DNA from: a virus
IMG/VR virus record: IMGVR_UViG_3300008110_000086
Location: 1-48,420 of that record
Reading direction: 5' to 3' (one strand)
Length of the DNA stretch: 48,420 nucleotides
The notes under the pieces are model-generated. The model was given only the letters and a program-made list of their open reading frames with translations. It searched no databases and was not told where the DNA came from. The position numbers and the translations under genes were made by a program. Shown piece by piece: positions 36,289 through 44,600 of this stretch; positions within the stretch are counted from its first letter, which is position 1; each line of letters begins with the position of its first letter.

Positions 36289-36525
36289 TTACTTTCCAAA
36301 TTTGATTTTTTCCGCAGGTTTAAAGTCCGGAATCAACCAACTACTATCTTCGTTTTCAACAGTACTGTTATTTGTCACGTTAGTATGTTTTGCCTGCACA
36401 CCACCTTCGACAACAACTGACCCAGATTGGTTCAAATTAATGTTTAGATCTATTTGCAGAGATATGAGTAATTCTCCATCTCTGGTTATAATCTTAACTT
36501 CACCCGGTTTGACTAACTGTGCCAT
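36289..36525 (-). CDS. Small protein upstream of the actin-like ATPase
   Basis: The 78-residue product starts MAQLVKPGEVKIITRDGELL and has an N-terminal beta region (ISLQIDLNINLN) followed by a polar, probably disordered tail rich in Asn, Val and Glu. Its stop is 13 bases before the ATPase start, so they form an operon. In ParMRC systems the small partner is a DNA-binding adaptor, but this protein has no ribbon-helix-helix or HTH look and its gene precedes the ATPase. Role unknown. Confidence 0.6.
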   Translation of the reverse strand: MAQLVKPGEVKIITRDGELLISLQIDLNINLNQSGSVVVEGGVQAKHTNVTNNSTVENEDSSWLIPDFKPAEKIKFGK

Positions 36526-36543
36526 AGCAAAAATAACTTAGTG

Positions 36544-37524
36544 TTAAAGTACAACTTTATTTATATGATCTATGTATTTTTCTAGCGTTTTTTGCCAACC
36601 TATTTCTAACATCTTTTGATCTACAGAAGTCAAACAAGGTTTTGTCTGACTATGTTTATCAACAGTACAATTGGTAAAATTGTTACAAGGCCCGCAGAAC
36701 TCGCCTTGGTGAATATATTTCCCCTGCACGACACAAACCTTATCATAATGTTTTGCAATATTACTGCCACTTGTATAAGAGAATATTGCCAAAGTTGGTT
36801 TTCCATATGCGCCAGATACATGCATTAGTCCAGTATCTGTTGAAACCACAACATCCGAAAGTTCAACAGCTGCCAGTGCTTCTTTTAGATTAAGTCCACA
36901 TAGCATCGGCAACTTTAGATTTAAAAATTCTAATATTGGATGGTGATGTAAAACAGTTATAAAAAAGTTGCTAGCAAAACCTTTAATTATCGCTACTTGT
37001 TCATACGTAAGGTTTTTTACAGCTATTGCAGATTTTGGAGCCAAAATAAGCACTTTCTTTGCCCCGTCCCAACCAATTTGTTTTAATTTGGTTTTTACTT
37101 GTTCTTTTTCTTTCGGATAAAAAGGCATGTATGTCTGATAATTTTCAAGATCTATGCCAATATGGTTTGCCCATATGTCCGCTCTGTTTTTATCATTTGT
37201 TTTATTTCTTGCCCATTCATAGCGTGTGCATACATTTGTAAGATTGTAAGTTTGTAAATAATTTCTCTGATCTACTTCTGAGTTTGATATTACTTCATCA
37301 ACATATGGATGCTGTTCAGCAGCCGGAAAATAATTATTTGGAACAGCCCATGTTATTTTGAATTTCGGATACTTGTTTTTGATATCTGAAAATATCATTC
37401 TCATATTAATGATATCTCCCAGACCGCCGCAATTTCTTACTATGCAGATTTTATTTTTAATCTGATCAAAATGTTTAATTGATATGTTGCTATGTTGTTT
37501 GCCAATAAGAGTAAAATTTTCCAT
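36544..37524 (-). CDS. Glycosyltransferase family 9 (heptosyltransferase-like)
   Basis: The 326-residue product has GGLGDIINMRMIFSDIK at the start of the first Rossmann domain (GT9: G-x-x-GD-x-x), WAVPNNYFP, and in the second domain VLILAPKSAIAVKNLTYEQ and VVSTDTGLMHVSGAYGKPTLAIF, the conserved D-T-G-x-x-H nucleotide-sugar site. GT9 enzymes add heptose or other sugars to lipopolysaccharide core. In a phage this could change host surface or virion glycans. C-terminal cysteines (FCGPCNNFTNC) are typical for the family. It starts 14 bases after a terminator. Confidence 0.85.
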   Translation of the reverse strand: MENFTLIGKQHSNISIKHFDQIKNKICIVRNCGGLGDIINMRMIFSDIKNKYPKFKITWAVPNNYFPAAEQHPYVDEVISNSEVDQRNYLQTYNLTNVCTRYEWARNKTNDKNRADIWANHIGIDLENYQTYMPFYPKEKEQVKTKLKQIGWDGAKKVLILAPKSAIAVKNLTYEQVAIIKGFASNFFITVLHHHPILEFLNLKLPMLCGLNLKEALAAVELSDVVVSTDTGLMHVSGAYGKPTLAIFSYTSGSNIAKHYDKVCVVQGKYIHQGEFCGPCNNFTNCTVDKHSQTKPCLTSVDQKMLEIGWQKTLEKYIDHINKVVL

Positions 37525-37537
37525 GTCAATAATGGAA

Positions 37538-37564
37538 AAAGGAGCGAGAAATTCTCGCTCCTTT
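37538..37564 (-). terminator. Rho-independent terminator after the 37586 gene
   Basis: AAAGGAGCGAGAA (37538-37550) and TTCTCGCTCCTTT (37552-37564) form a 13-bp inverted repeat. On the minus strand it ends in TTTTT and lies 21 bases after the stop of the virion-like gene at 37586. Confidence 0.9.
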
Positions 37565-37585
37565 AAATTTTATAAATTTCAAAAA

Positions 37586-38158
37586 TTAGCTATTTGCTAC
37601 TGATTTGACGCTCAAAATGACTTCAACATCAACAGCACCGCCTGATGAATTGGCAAAAGCAATTGAAGTAAGTGTCAAGTCGCCGTGATTGAAAATCTGG
37701 GTGCTATTTCCATCAAGAGTGAAAACAGCGGTGGAAAGTCCGTTGAGTTTAACTGTGACATCGCCTGCATCAAGACTTTTGATTTGGGCAAAAACAGCAT
37801 AGCTTCCGGTGTCACCAAGAATGTCAATCAAGTTGGCAGAATAAGTTGAACCGTTGGCGATGGACAAGGTCTCGACCATCGGGAAAGTATTTTCGTCTGG
37901 ATTATCTGACCAAATACTGCCATCATCTGTAAGCACAGTGACGATTGCTTGATTCAAAGGCACTTGCGGGTAAGCAAATCTTTTCCAATAGTTGCAATCC
38001 GTAAATGTAGCACCATCTACCAATTCACGCAGGGTACGATTGGGGCCTTCAACGAACATGGTTCTTTGAATAGAGGGATTTTCTTGGGCACCTGTTGCTG
38101 GATCAATATCCAACAGACCCTGTTGTGCATTGTTTAGTTGTACCTGAAATACGCTCAT
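37586..38158 (-). CDS. Virion-like structural protein, 190 aa
   Basis: The product begins MSVFQVQLNNAQQGLLDIDP and contains TMFVEGPNRTLRELVDG, FTDCNYWKRFAYPQVPL, VTVLTDDGSIWSDNP and a Ser/Val/Asp-rich beta C-terminus. A very good ribosome site (GAGGAGC), a short single-gene unit and a strong terminator point to high expression, as does its composition. A capsid decoration, neck or tail surface protein is likely. I cannot assign a T4 equivalent. Confidence 0.7.
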   Translation of the reverse strand: MSVFQVQLNNAQQGLLDIDPATGAQENPSIQRTMFVEGPNRTLRELVDGATFTDCNYWKRFAYPQVPLNQAIVTVLTDDGSIWSDNPDENTFPMVETLSIANGSTYSANLIDILGDTGSYAVFAQIKSLDAGDVTVKLNGLSTAVFTLDGNSTQIFNHGDLTLTSIAFANSSGGAVDVEVILSVKSVANS

Positions 38159-38187
38159 ATTAGCTCCTCATATGCTAAAATCTATGC

Positions 38188-38787
38188 TTATCTATTGTTC
38201 GTAGTCTCAAATAATTCTGTGTCTGGAAACATTTTTTGGAATGAAATATGTCCAATTCCTGTTGGACATAGGTATATTTTCATACCTTTAGCAGCCAAAG
38301 ATAACAATTCTGGACTTTCTTGCCCCAAAACTGCATCAAAAGCTGATAAGGAATTGGGGATGTTGTCAGTAACAACTAATTGGCCATGAAATTTTTGTTT
38401 TGCAGCCTCAATATTTATGGTTTGATTTTTAGAAATTACAGCAATTTTATGACCATTTTTGTTTCGTGAATTGCAAATAAAAGGATTAATTTCATTTGTT
38501 TCACAAAAATCTGTAATTGCATCTTTCTTTGGATCGTGACAGATTTCAGAAAATTTTATGAAATTATTTCTGTGTTTATCAAAAGTTTCCAAAGATATAA
38601 CAGATGACAGTTCAGAAAAAATTGATTTAATTCTTTCTTGAAATACATACCACAAGGAAATATCTGGATATTTTTGACTTGTATTTTTTTTAAGCAAAAT
38701 CAATTTTGCAGCTAGGGCAGAATCGTTGCCCATATAAATAATTGCAAAATTTTGTTTTATTTTTGAAAGAAAATTTATGGATACCAC
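38188..38787 (-). CDS. Hypothetical protein, 199 aa
   Basis: Starts with GTG at 38787 (overlapping the divergent small gene at 38777 by 11 bases) or ATG at 38733. The sequence looks like a Rossmann-type fold (NFAIIYMGNDSALAAKLILL; HKIAVISKNQTINIEAAK; HGQLVVTDNIPNSL; GMKIYLCPTGIGHI). It could be a glycosyltransferase- or methyltransferase-like domain, but no signature settles it. It lies between a sugar-enzyme gene neighbourhood and membrane-protein genes. Confidence 0.55.
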   Translation of the reverse strand: MVSINFLSKIKQNFAIIYMGNDSALAAKLILLKKNTSQKYPDISLWYVFQERIKSIFSELSSVISLETFDKHRNNFIKFSEICHDPKKDAITDFCETNEINPFICNSRNKNGHKIAVISKNQTINIEAAKQKFHGQLVVTDNIPNSLSAFDAVLGQESPELLSLAAKGMKIYLCPTGIGHISFQKMFPDTELFETTNNR

Positions 38788-38938
38788 TGATAAAAACCCT
38801 TGTGATGAAGATATCTTAAAAACAGCGCAGGAATCTTTGATCCAATTTGCAGATTCCCTTGGCCCTGATGATATTTATAGAGAAATATTGCTTGAAGAAT
38901 TGTTGAAGCTTTTGCTAAGCAAAAAAAGAAAGGCATAA
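38777..38938 (+). CDS. 53-aa acidic-helical small protein
   Basis: Short frame with GAAAG 6 bases before the ATG. The peptide starts MDTTDKNPCDEDILKTAQES and ends in a Leu-rich helix and basic tail (LLEELLKLLLSKKRKA). It starts divergently, overlapping the start region of 38188, and stops one base before the gene at 38940, which supports it as first gene of that plus-strand unit. Confidence 0.55.
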   Translation: MDTTDKNPCDEDILKTAQESLIQFADSLGPDDIYREILLEELLKLLLSKKRKA

Positions 38939-38939
38939 A

Positions 38940-39302
38940 ATGCAGTTTTTATATTTGGCAAGAAGAGATAAAAGTGCTGTTGAATTGATTGGAACCTACA
39001 AAAACAATAGTACGGCATCAAGTCCATCAAGAATTCAGTCAATTCACAACTTGCCGTTATCAGACAAAAACAAATTTGAATTAATAAACTACTACGAACA
39101 AAAAAAACAACTTTGGGAAATATTCATTGAAAATTTTGCCAATTTTGCCGATTTCAGAAAAAAACTTTTTGAAAGAAGGTATAAAAATATCCCTGCCAAT
39201 GCCGACCCAAAACTTTTTAATGGAAAAGATGAAATTTTAAAGCTAGATGTGAAATCGCAAAAAATTATGTTGCAGAGAAAAATCGAAAATGATACGATGT
39301 GA
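38940..39302 (+). CDS. Hypothetical protein, 120 aa
   Basis: Begins MQFLYLARRDKSAVELIGTY directly after the 38777 gene, with AAAGG 7 bases upstream. The body is basic and helical with aromatic residues (QKKQLWEIFIENFANFADFR, KKLFERRYKNIP). No known family recognised. It could bind nucleic acid by charge. A hairpin follows 6 bases after the stop. Confidence 0.6.
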   Translation: MQFLYLARRDKSAVELIGTYKNNSTASSPSRIQSIHNLPLSDKNKFELINYYEQKKQLWEIFIENFANFADFRKKLFERRYKNIPANADPKLFNGKDEILKLDVKSQKIMLQRKIENDTM

Positions 39303-39307
39303 GAGAG

Positions 39308-39332
39308 AAAGTGCGGTATATTGCACACCGCA
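39308..39332. promoter_or_regulatory. Hairpin in the gap before the 39366 gene
   Basis: AGTGCGGT (39308-39315) and ACCGCATT (39325-39332) form a stem of about 8 bp with one G-T pair around a 9-base loop containing TTGCAC. No T-run follows, so it is not a typical terminator; the loop and right arm (TTGCACACCGCATT) faintly recall the 19-nt motif. It lies 33 bases before the start at 39366. Confidence 0.4.
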
Positions 39333-39365
39333 TTATATCAATCACACATCTCTGGGAGATTTGCA

Positions 39366-39893
39366 ATGAAGCTTTCGACCACAATCGTGACCAGCATTGT
39401 TGGAATGCTTGCAACGTCTTTGGCCGTTAATGGAATTCAGTATTACAGAAGCACAAAGATGGATTTGTTGCTTGAAGTCGAAAAGAAACGAAATGAAATC
39501 AATACCGATCAAATTAATGAATTCATTCTTGCAGGAAATCGCCACAATATTTCAAACGACCCAGTCTACGCTGAAAGTCAAGGCTATGTGCGAGGAATTC
39601 TTTCGGTAGTCACAAAAGCATCTCCCCAAGATTCTGAAATTAGCAGCATTTGGCACAATGGATATGAAAGAGGTTTGTCGCAATCCGAGTTTGTTGGCGA
39701 GATGCAATACGAGAAAGGATATCAGAGCGGATTTAATATTGGTCAACAAGAAACCATGAAAGCACTGTCAACAATCATGAAAAGTGGAGATAATATTCAA
39801 AGTGCAATTAAGAATTTTGTTGATGATCAATCTAAAAAGCTTGAAAGCAAACCAGTTGAAATACAAAAACCCGTTGCCAAGGAAAACAAATGA
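39366..39893 (+). CDS. Single-pass membrane protein, 175 aa (paralogue pair, first)
   Basis: The ATG at 39366 has GGGAGA 6 bases upstream; an upstream in-frame start adds residues translated from the hairpin and is rejected. An N-terminal membrane helix (TIVTSIVGMLATSLAV) is followed by a charged segment and repeated GY-x-x-G units: SQGYVRGIL, HNGYERGLSQSE, YEKGYQSGFN. The tail is polar. The helix and repeats are shared with the next gene. Likely inserted in the inner membrane with the repeats outside or inside the cell; role unknown. Confidence 0.65.
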   Translation: MKLSTTIVTSIVGMLATSLAVNGIQYYRSTKMDLLLEVEKKRNEINTDQINEFILAGNRHNISNDPVYAESQGYVRGILSVVTKASPQDSEISSIWHNGYERGLSQSEFVGEMQYEKGYQSGFNIGQQETMKALSTIMKSGDNIQSAIKNFVDDQSKKLESKPVEIQKPVAKENK

Positions 39894-40420
39894 GGAGTTT
39901 TCAAGTGAACACAAATATCATAACACACGTAACGATGGCTGGCATGTTGATTATCAGCGCTGTATTTAGTTACATTTTATACGACGAAAATGCCAACCTC
40001 AAAAGGCTAGCAGCAGACTTGGCTGCCAATGCAGCGGACAATGACAGGAAAGTTTCTGTGAATGATCTTGCCTTGGCAAGAGAAAATGGCAAAACGGATG
40101 GAAAGATAGAGGCGTTGCTAATGATGCAAAATGTAACGCAGCCTATCGATCAAGCTTTTGCCGAAAAGATTATTTCTATCGCTGAATCTCCAAAGCCAGA
40201 TAACCTTGAAAACAACCCATCATTTCTTAGTCTTCTATCACAGGCAGCATACCATAAAGGCCTACACACCGGGCTTGAAAGTTCTGCTAAAGATGTAGAT
40301 GAAAACTATGAAAAAGGTTATCACAAGGCCTTAGAAGACTTTACGTGTCCGGCTACTGGAAATATTCTGGTACCAAATAGTGAAAAGAAACTGGATATAC
40401 CGGTTAAAAAACCAAAATAA
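39890..40420 (+). CDS. Single-pass membrane protein, 176 aa (paralogue pair, second)
   Basis: Its ATG overlaps the stop of the previous gene (ATGA). It has an N-terminal membrane helix (VTMAGMLIISAVFSYILY) and then YHKGLHTGLES and YEKGYHKALED units like those in the 39366 product. An Ala-rich helical region lies between. The shared plan and coupling suggest a duplicated pair that forms a hetero-oligomer. No named family. Confidence 0.65.
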   Translation: MRSFQVNTNIITHVTMAGMLIISAVFSYILYDENANLKRLAADLAANAADNDRKVSVNDLALARENGKTDGKIEALLMMQNVTQPIDQAFAEKIISIAESPKPDNLENNPSFLSLLSQAAYHKGLHTGLESSAKDVDENYEKGYHKALEDFTCPATGNILVPNSEKKLDIPVKKPK

Positions 40421-40422
40421 TA

Positions 40423-40731
40423 TTAAATCTCTGTTTCCAACAGATCTTCTTTGGGGAGGTAAAAACTCCCCTTTTTAGTTTTTATAAAAACAGTTTCAGC
40501 AGTATTTTCTTTTACGATACCGCCTTTTTTCAAAAAATGCTTAGCCAGAGAAACTGTGTCGCTTTCCACCTCAACACATTCCATTCTTTCGATTAAATGT
40601 TTTAGATCTAAAGTTGTACTTACATGTTTTCCAACAGTTATATCAGCAAATTCTTTTTCATGATCATGAATCCATTTTTTAAATTCGTTCATGAAGAATG
40701 GAGACCAAATATTCGTTTTCTTGTTGCTCAT
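40423..40731 (-). CDS. Hypothetical protein, 102 aa
   Basis: Starts MSNKKTNIWSPFFMNEFKKW, overlapping the stop of 40728 by 4 bases. Small alpha/beta protein with a helical first half (LDLKHLIERMECVEVES) and a beta C-terminal part (AETVFIKTKKGSFYLPKED). Not recognised. It is the last gene of the minus-strand unit that begins with the fibre gene. Confidence 0.6.
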   Translation of the reverse strand: MSNKKTNIWSPFFMNEFKKWIHDHEKEFADITVGKHVSTTLDLKHLIERMECVEVESDTVSLAKHFLKKGGIVKENTAETVFIKTKKGSFYLPKEDLLETEI

Positions 40732-41627
40732 GACAATATCATTTCTTTAAACAAATCTTTCTCTAAGTATTTAGCATATCTGAATGAATTTATAATGCCC
40801 GTATGATATATTTCTACCTCTGGCATATTTACTGAATACCAAAATATATTAGCATCAACAATTTTATCAGCTAATTTTTGTTGAGGATATTGAAAAATTC
40901 CTTCACCTATTTTTTGCGTACCGTCTCTATGTTCCTTGTAAGCATGGCTGCAATATGCCAAAAATATTCTTGATACACGCAAATTAAATGCGATCCCTAA
41001 GGCAGCACAAATTGGGTTTCTGTAATCGTCTATCAATAATGCAGATTCCTTACTAAAAGGACTTTGATAAGTAAAATCAGGGACTGGATCATAGAAATAA
41101 CCAATGTTTTTGTATCTTTTAACAAAATTGCCATATGTTCTTCTGCTTGCAAATAATTTTGGAAAAATTTTGTTTGGCAAAACAGACATGGCCGAATCTG
41201 ATGTATTGCAAATAAGATAGTATTCAGGATATGCGGAAGATTTCCAAAGACGAAGAGCTTGATTCACAGTGATTATGCAAGTGCCTGTAGGCAATTCAAC
41301 TATTGTTTCTTGATGCTCATCAAAATTAAAACCATCTGATACCACAACTATATTTTCAAAAGTAAAGTTTTCAGAACTTATATTTGCGAAGTCAAGCTTT
41401 GCGTTGTTGACTTCGTTAGAAATTAATTGTTTATATTCCGTGTCTTCATAAAAGTTATTTAAATCCCTTATTTCTACGTGTTCTTTGCCAAAATTTCTTA
41501 CCCAATAATTGTCAACTTTAAAATATTCATTTCTATTTTTATGTCTCTTTATGATAATTTGATCTTTTTTGTCATCTATAAAATTGCTGACAAAATATTG
41601 GGTAAGTCCGGGTTTAAAATTCTGCAT
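40728..41627 (-). CDS. DUF115-like / sugar-enzyme-like protein
   Basis: The ATG at 41627 has GGAGAATAAA just upstream and lies one base after the fibre stop, so translation is coupled. The 299-residue product has FENIVVVSDGFNFDEHQETI and TCIITVNQALRLWKSSAYPE followed by YYLICNTSDSA, which resembles the DUF115/MAF-type domain (flagellin glycosylation and pterin kinase relatives). A second half, NPICAALGIAFNLRVSRIF with LAYCSHAY, looks like the conserved 'G...A...A...G...I...G' part of that family. A role in modifying the fibre is inferred from coupling. Confidence 0.5.
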   Translation of the reverse strand: MQNFKPGLTQYFVSNFIDDKKDQIIIKRHKNRNEYFKVDNYWVRNFGKEHVEIRDLNNFYEDTEYKQLISNEVNNAKLDFANISSENFTFENIVVVSDGFNFDEHQETIVELPTGTCIITVNQALRLWKSSAYPEYYLICNTSDSAMSVLPNKIFPKLFASRRTYGNFVKRYKNIGYFYDPVPDFTYQSPFSKESALLIDDYRNPICAALGIAFNLRVSRIFLAYCSHAYKEHRDGTQKIGEGIFQYPQQKLADKIVDANIFWYSVNMPEVEIYHTGIINSFRYAKYLEKDLFKEMILS

Positions 41628-41628
41628 T

Positions 41629-44600
41629 TTATTCTCCAAGCAGTTCATCTCTATCAATTTTAATTGATGAATCTGTTGGAATAATTTTCATCTCATTTTT
41701 ATCTTTAGGATTAATAGTTTTTTCTAAAATGGGCAAAGACTCGGGTTTTACAACCAGATCCGATTGCACAGATAATGTTTCCGGCTTACCTAAATCATAA
41801 ACTTGCTCTTCACTTTGCTCCGTAGTCTTTACAACAGCTGAAGCTGTATCAAGCTTGGGCAAACTGTTATAAATTTGCATGGTTTCAGCTTTGAATGAAT
41901 ATCCATCTTTTGCCACCTTGTAACCTACAGAAACAGTTGTTTCAATTGCCTTGCCACTTAACTCTTCGTTGTTAAGCATTTTTTGTTTTGCTACCTGCGC
42001 TTGAGTGTAATCTGCGAAAGGACCGGCCACAAAATTATCAGTGGGCGGTTTATCTAGATCAACAACTGCCATCTTGCCATTTTTAAGTTTTACTACATAG
42101 AAATTGGAAACATCAAAGGCTTGAGAAATTTGATTTGCAAAACTCAAAGGAACAACAGCAGGAGCGGGATACGGAGAAATCGCAAAATAAGCTGGTAGGC
42201 TGCCATTCAAATTGGAGTTATTAGGTATACCATTGGCATAAGCCGCATTCAATATATAGGTAAAAATCTCCATAGTGGAATCAAACTTAAGACTTACAGC
42301 ACTTTGATTTCCAAAGTAAGCTGAAAAAGGACGTGATTGCAAGTTGCCTTGATAGGTGCCACCTTGTAATAAGGTAGATGACAAGCTTGTAAATGTATCA
42401 TTGGCATATGAGAACCTGCCAGCACCCGGATTTGTTCCTATTGAAATATATCCATTGGTTACGTTGCCATCGTTTGTCCATACATTTAAATCTGTGTTCC
42501 AACCAGTAGAGTCATTGAATGTAGAAAGCTGACTCAAGACATCCGTTGTGTAGGACAACTGGAAAACCGTCTCGACAGGATTGGTTCCGTATGTACTATA
42601 ATTGTCATTGGCAATGCCAGCCAAAATACCTCTTACCCCCTGTTGAGAAATGCTTTGATACAAAGCACCAACAAATGCAGCAGGCAAACTCGATCCTAGC
42701 AAAGAAGCAGTGTCAGAACTGTAAATCAGCTTTGAAATCTTATTGCTCGTAGTGTTATTTGCAGCAAAATAACCTTTTGTCTCGCCTTCCGAAAAACCAG
42801 AATTGCCAAAAGCATTTCCAATTGGATCAGTTGCCAATGAAACGCTACCACTTAATTGTGTACTTACTTCAGTAGCATAAGAAACTTTTGTTTTTGTGGC
42901 TATGTAACCGCTAACAGAGTTGCCAGATAAGTAGGCCAACTCATTTCCATCTTCATAGCCTGCATACAAGTCTGAACTAGTCACAGCTAGCCAGAAAATC
43001 ATGTTTGTTGCACTCCAGCTTTCAGTTGCATATGAAAACTTGTATAGATACAAGCTGTTGACTGCAAAACTACCATAAGAATAATCGGTAGAAGAAGGCG
43101 GCAATACAGTATTCACAGGCAGCATTTGAGAGAATTCGCTAATACCACTGTATGTGCTTCCAGTAGTGGCTATGAATGTGACGGAAACGGTGCTTGATGT
43201 ATCTGTTGAAAATGATATCGCATCAATATCTCCAGCGCCTGTGCCTCCAGAATAACTTGGCACAACTCCATTCCAGAAATATCCTTTATCCGCCTGATTA
43301 GAAATTGCAGAAACCAATCCTGTATTATCAGCAATGTCAGCTGGAGCTTGAAGGAACATGACTTCGTTTGCCAAATTCAATATTTCGGTTTCCGTAATTC
43401 CAGAAGTTAAAAAGCCAGAAGTGTATTCATACCCACTTGTGATATAAGCTTTAACATCGGTGTTGGCGACAGAAGCACAGGACACCCTATTCTTTTGCAG
43501 GAATGTGGAGTTGGCAAAATACAAAGTGTCTGTGGTGTAGTTCATTTTTTCAATGAATCCCGACATCACACTTTGTGTTGGAGCGCTATTGTAGCTACCA
43601 CTAAATCCATAGGAATTGCCTCCATAATATCCTCCAACAAAGTATCCCGTATAACTTGAGCCGCTTACACCCGTTCTTCCATAGTAATACAATTGCAAAT
43701 TAGAGTATTGTCCATAATCAATGGTATCAGTAGAATAATTAAATCTTTTTGTCCTAAGGCTGGGAACTCTCTGGCCCAAACCTGTTTCGGAAAAATAACC
43801 CTTTGAATTATCACCTGAACATGTTGCGACTGCATTCATGTTTTCTTGTGTGAAAAACAAAGTAGTTACGATATCTGTGCTGTAATCAACATTGTAGTAG
43901 GAAGTGCTGGAAGCTTCGATGGGGACCAAGACATCGCCGCCAACTATATTAGTCAATACATCGTAGTCTAAAATACGTACAACACCCTTGGTTCCAGATG
44001 AAATTCCATAAGATCTTCTATTTACTTCGCCATAACTGTAGCCAGAAGGAAAGACACCTGTCGTTGCAACAAAATTTTCAGTTGTGAAATCAAATTTATT
44101 CAAATATGTTCTAACTAGCGCCGTATTGGTTAGGAAATATCCCTTGGTGCCTTGGTTAGTCATACACGGATTAACAGAAATTGACGCTAGTCCGGTTCTT
44201 GCAGTCCCAAGCTTGGCACTTAGTTGTGCTGCCGTAGTGTCAGTGCTAAATAGTAATTTATCAGTATTATTAATAGCTGTGCCTGTATCGCCGCCAGCAA
44301 AGTATCCCTTACCTAGTCTTTCGCTACTGCCAGATGTCTTTTGTCTATTAATACTTAAATTTGCGCTAGCCGTTGCAGATGATATGTCTGTTGCATAATT
44401 CAAAGCGTCCGCAACGTTCGTATAAGTTGCTGCAAATCCACCAGCGAAGTAACCCTTTGCACCGTTAGACGCACCATCACATCCAGCTAAGAACCTTCTA
44501 CCAACACTTAGCTCAGCTGTGGTTACAGATGCCGCTGTTTCAGTGCTAAATGATAACTTGTCAGTAGTTTTCCAATTCGCTCTGCTAAAACCACCCGAAT

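Noticed and set aside
35268-36525. Complete ParMRC plasmid partition locus
   Set aside because: Only an actin-like ATPase and a small protein are seen; no ribbon-helix-helix adaptor and no iterated centromere was found next to them.
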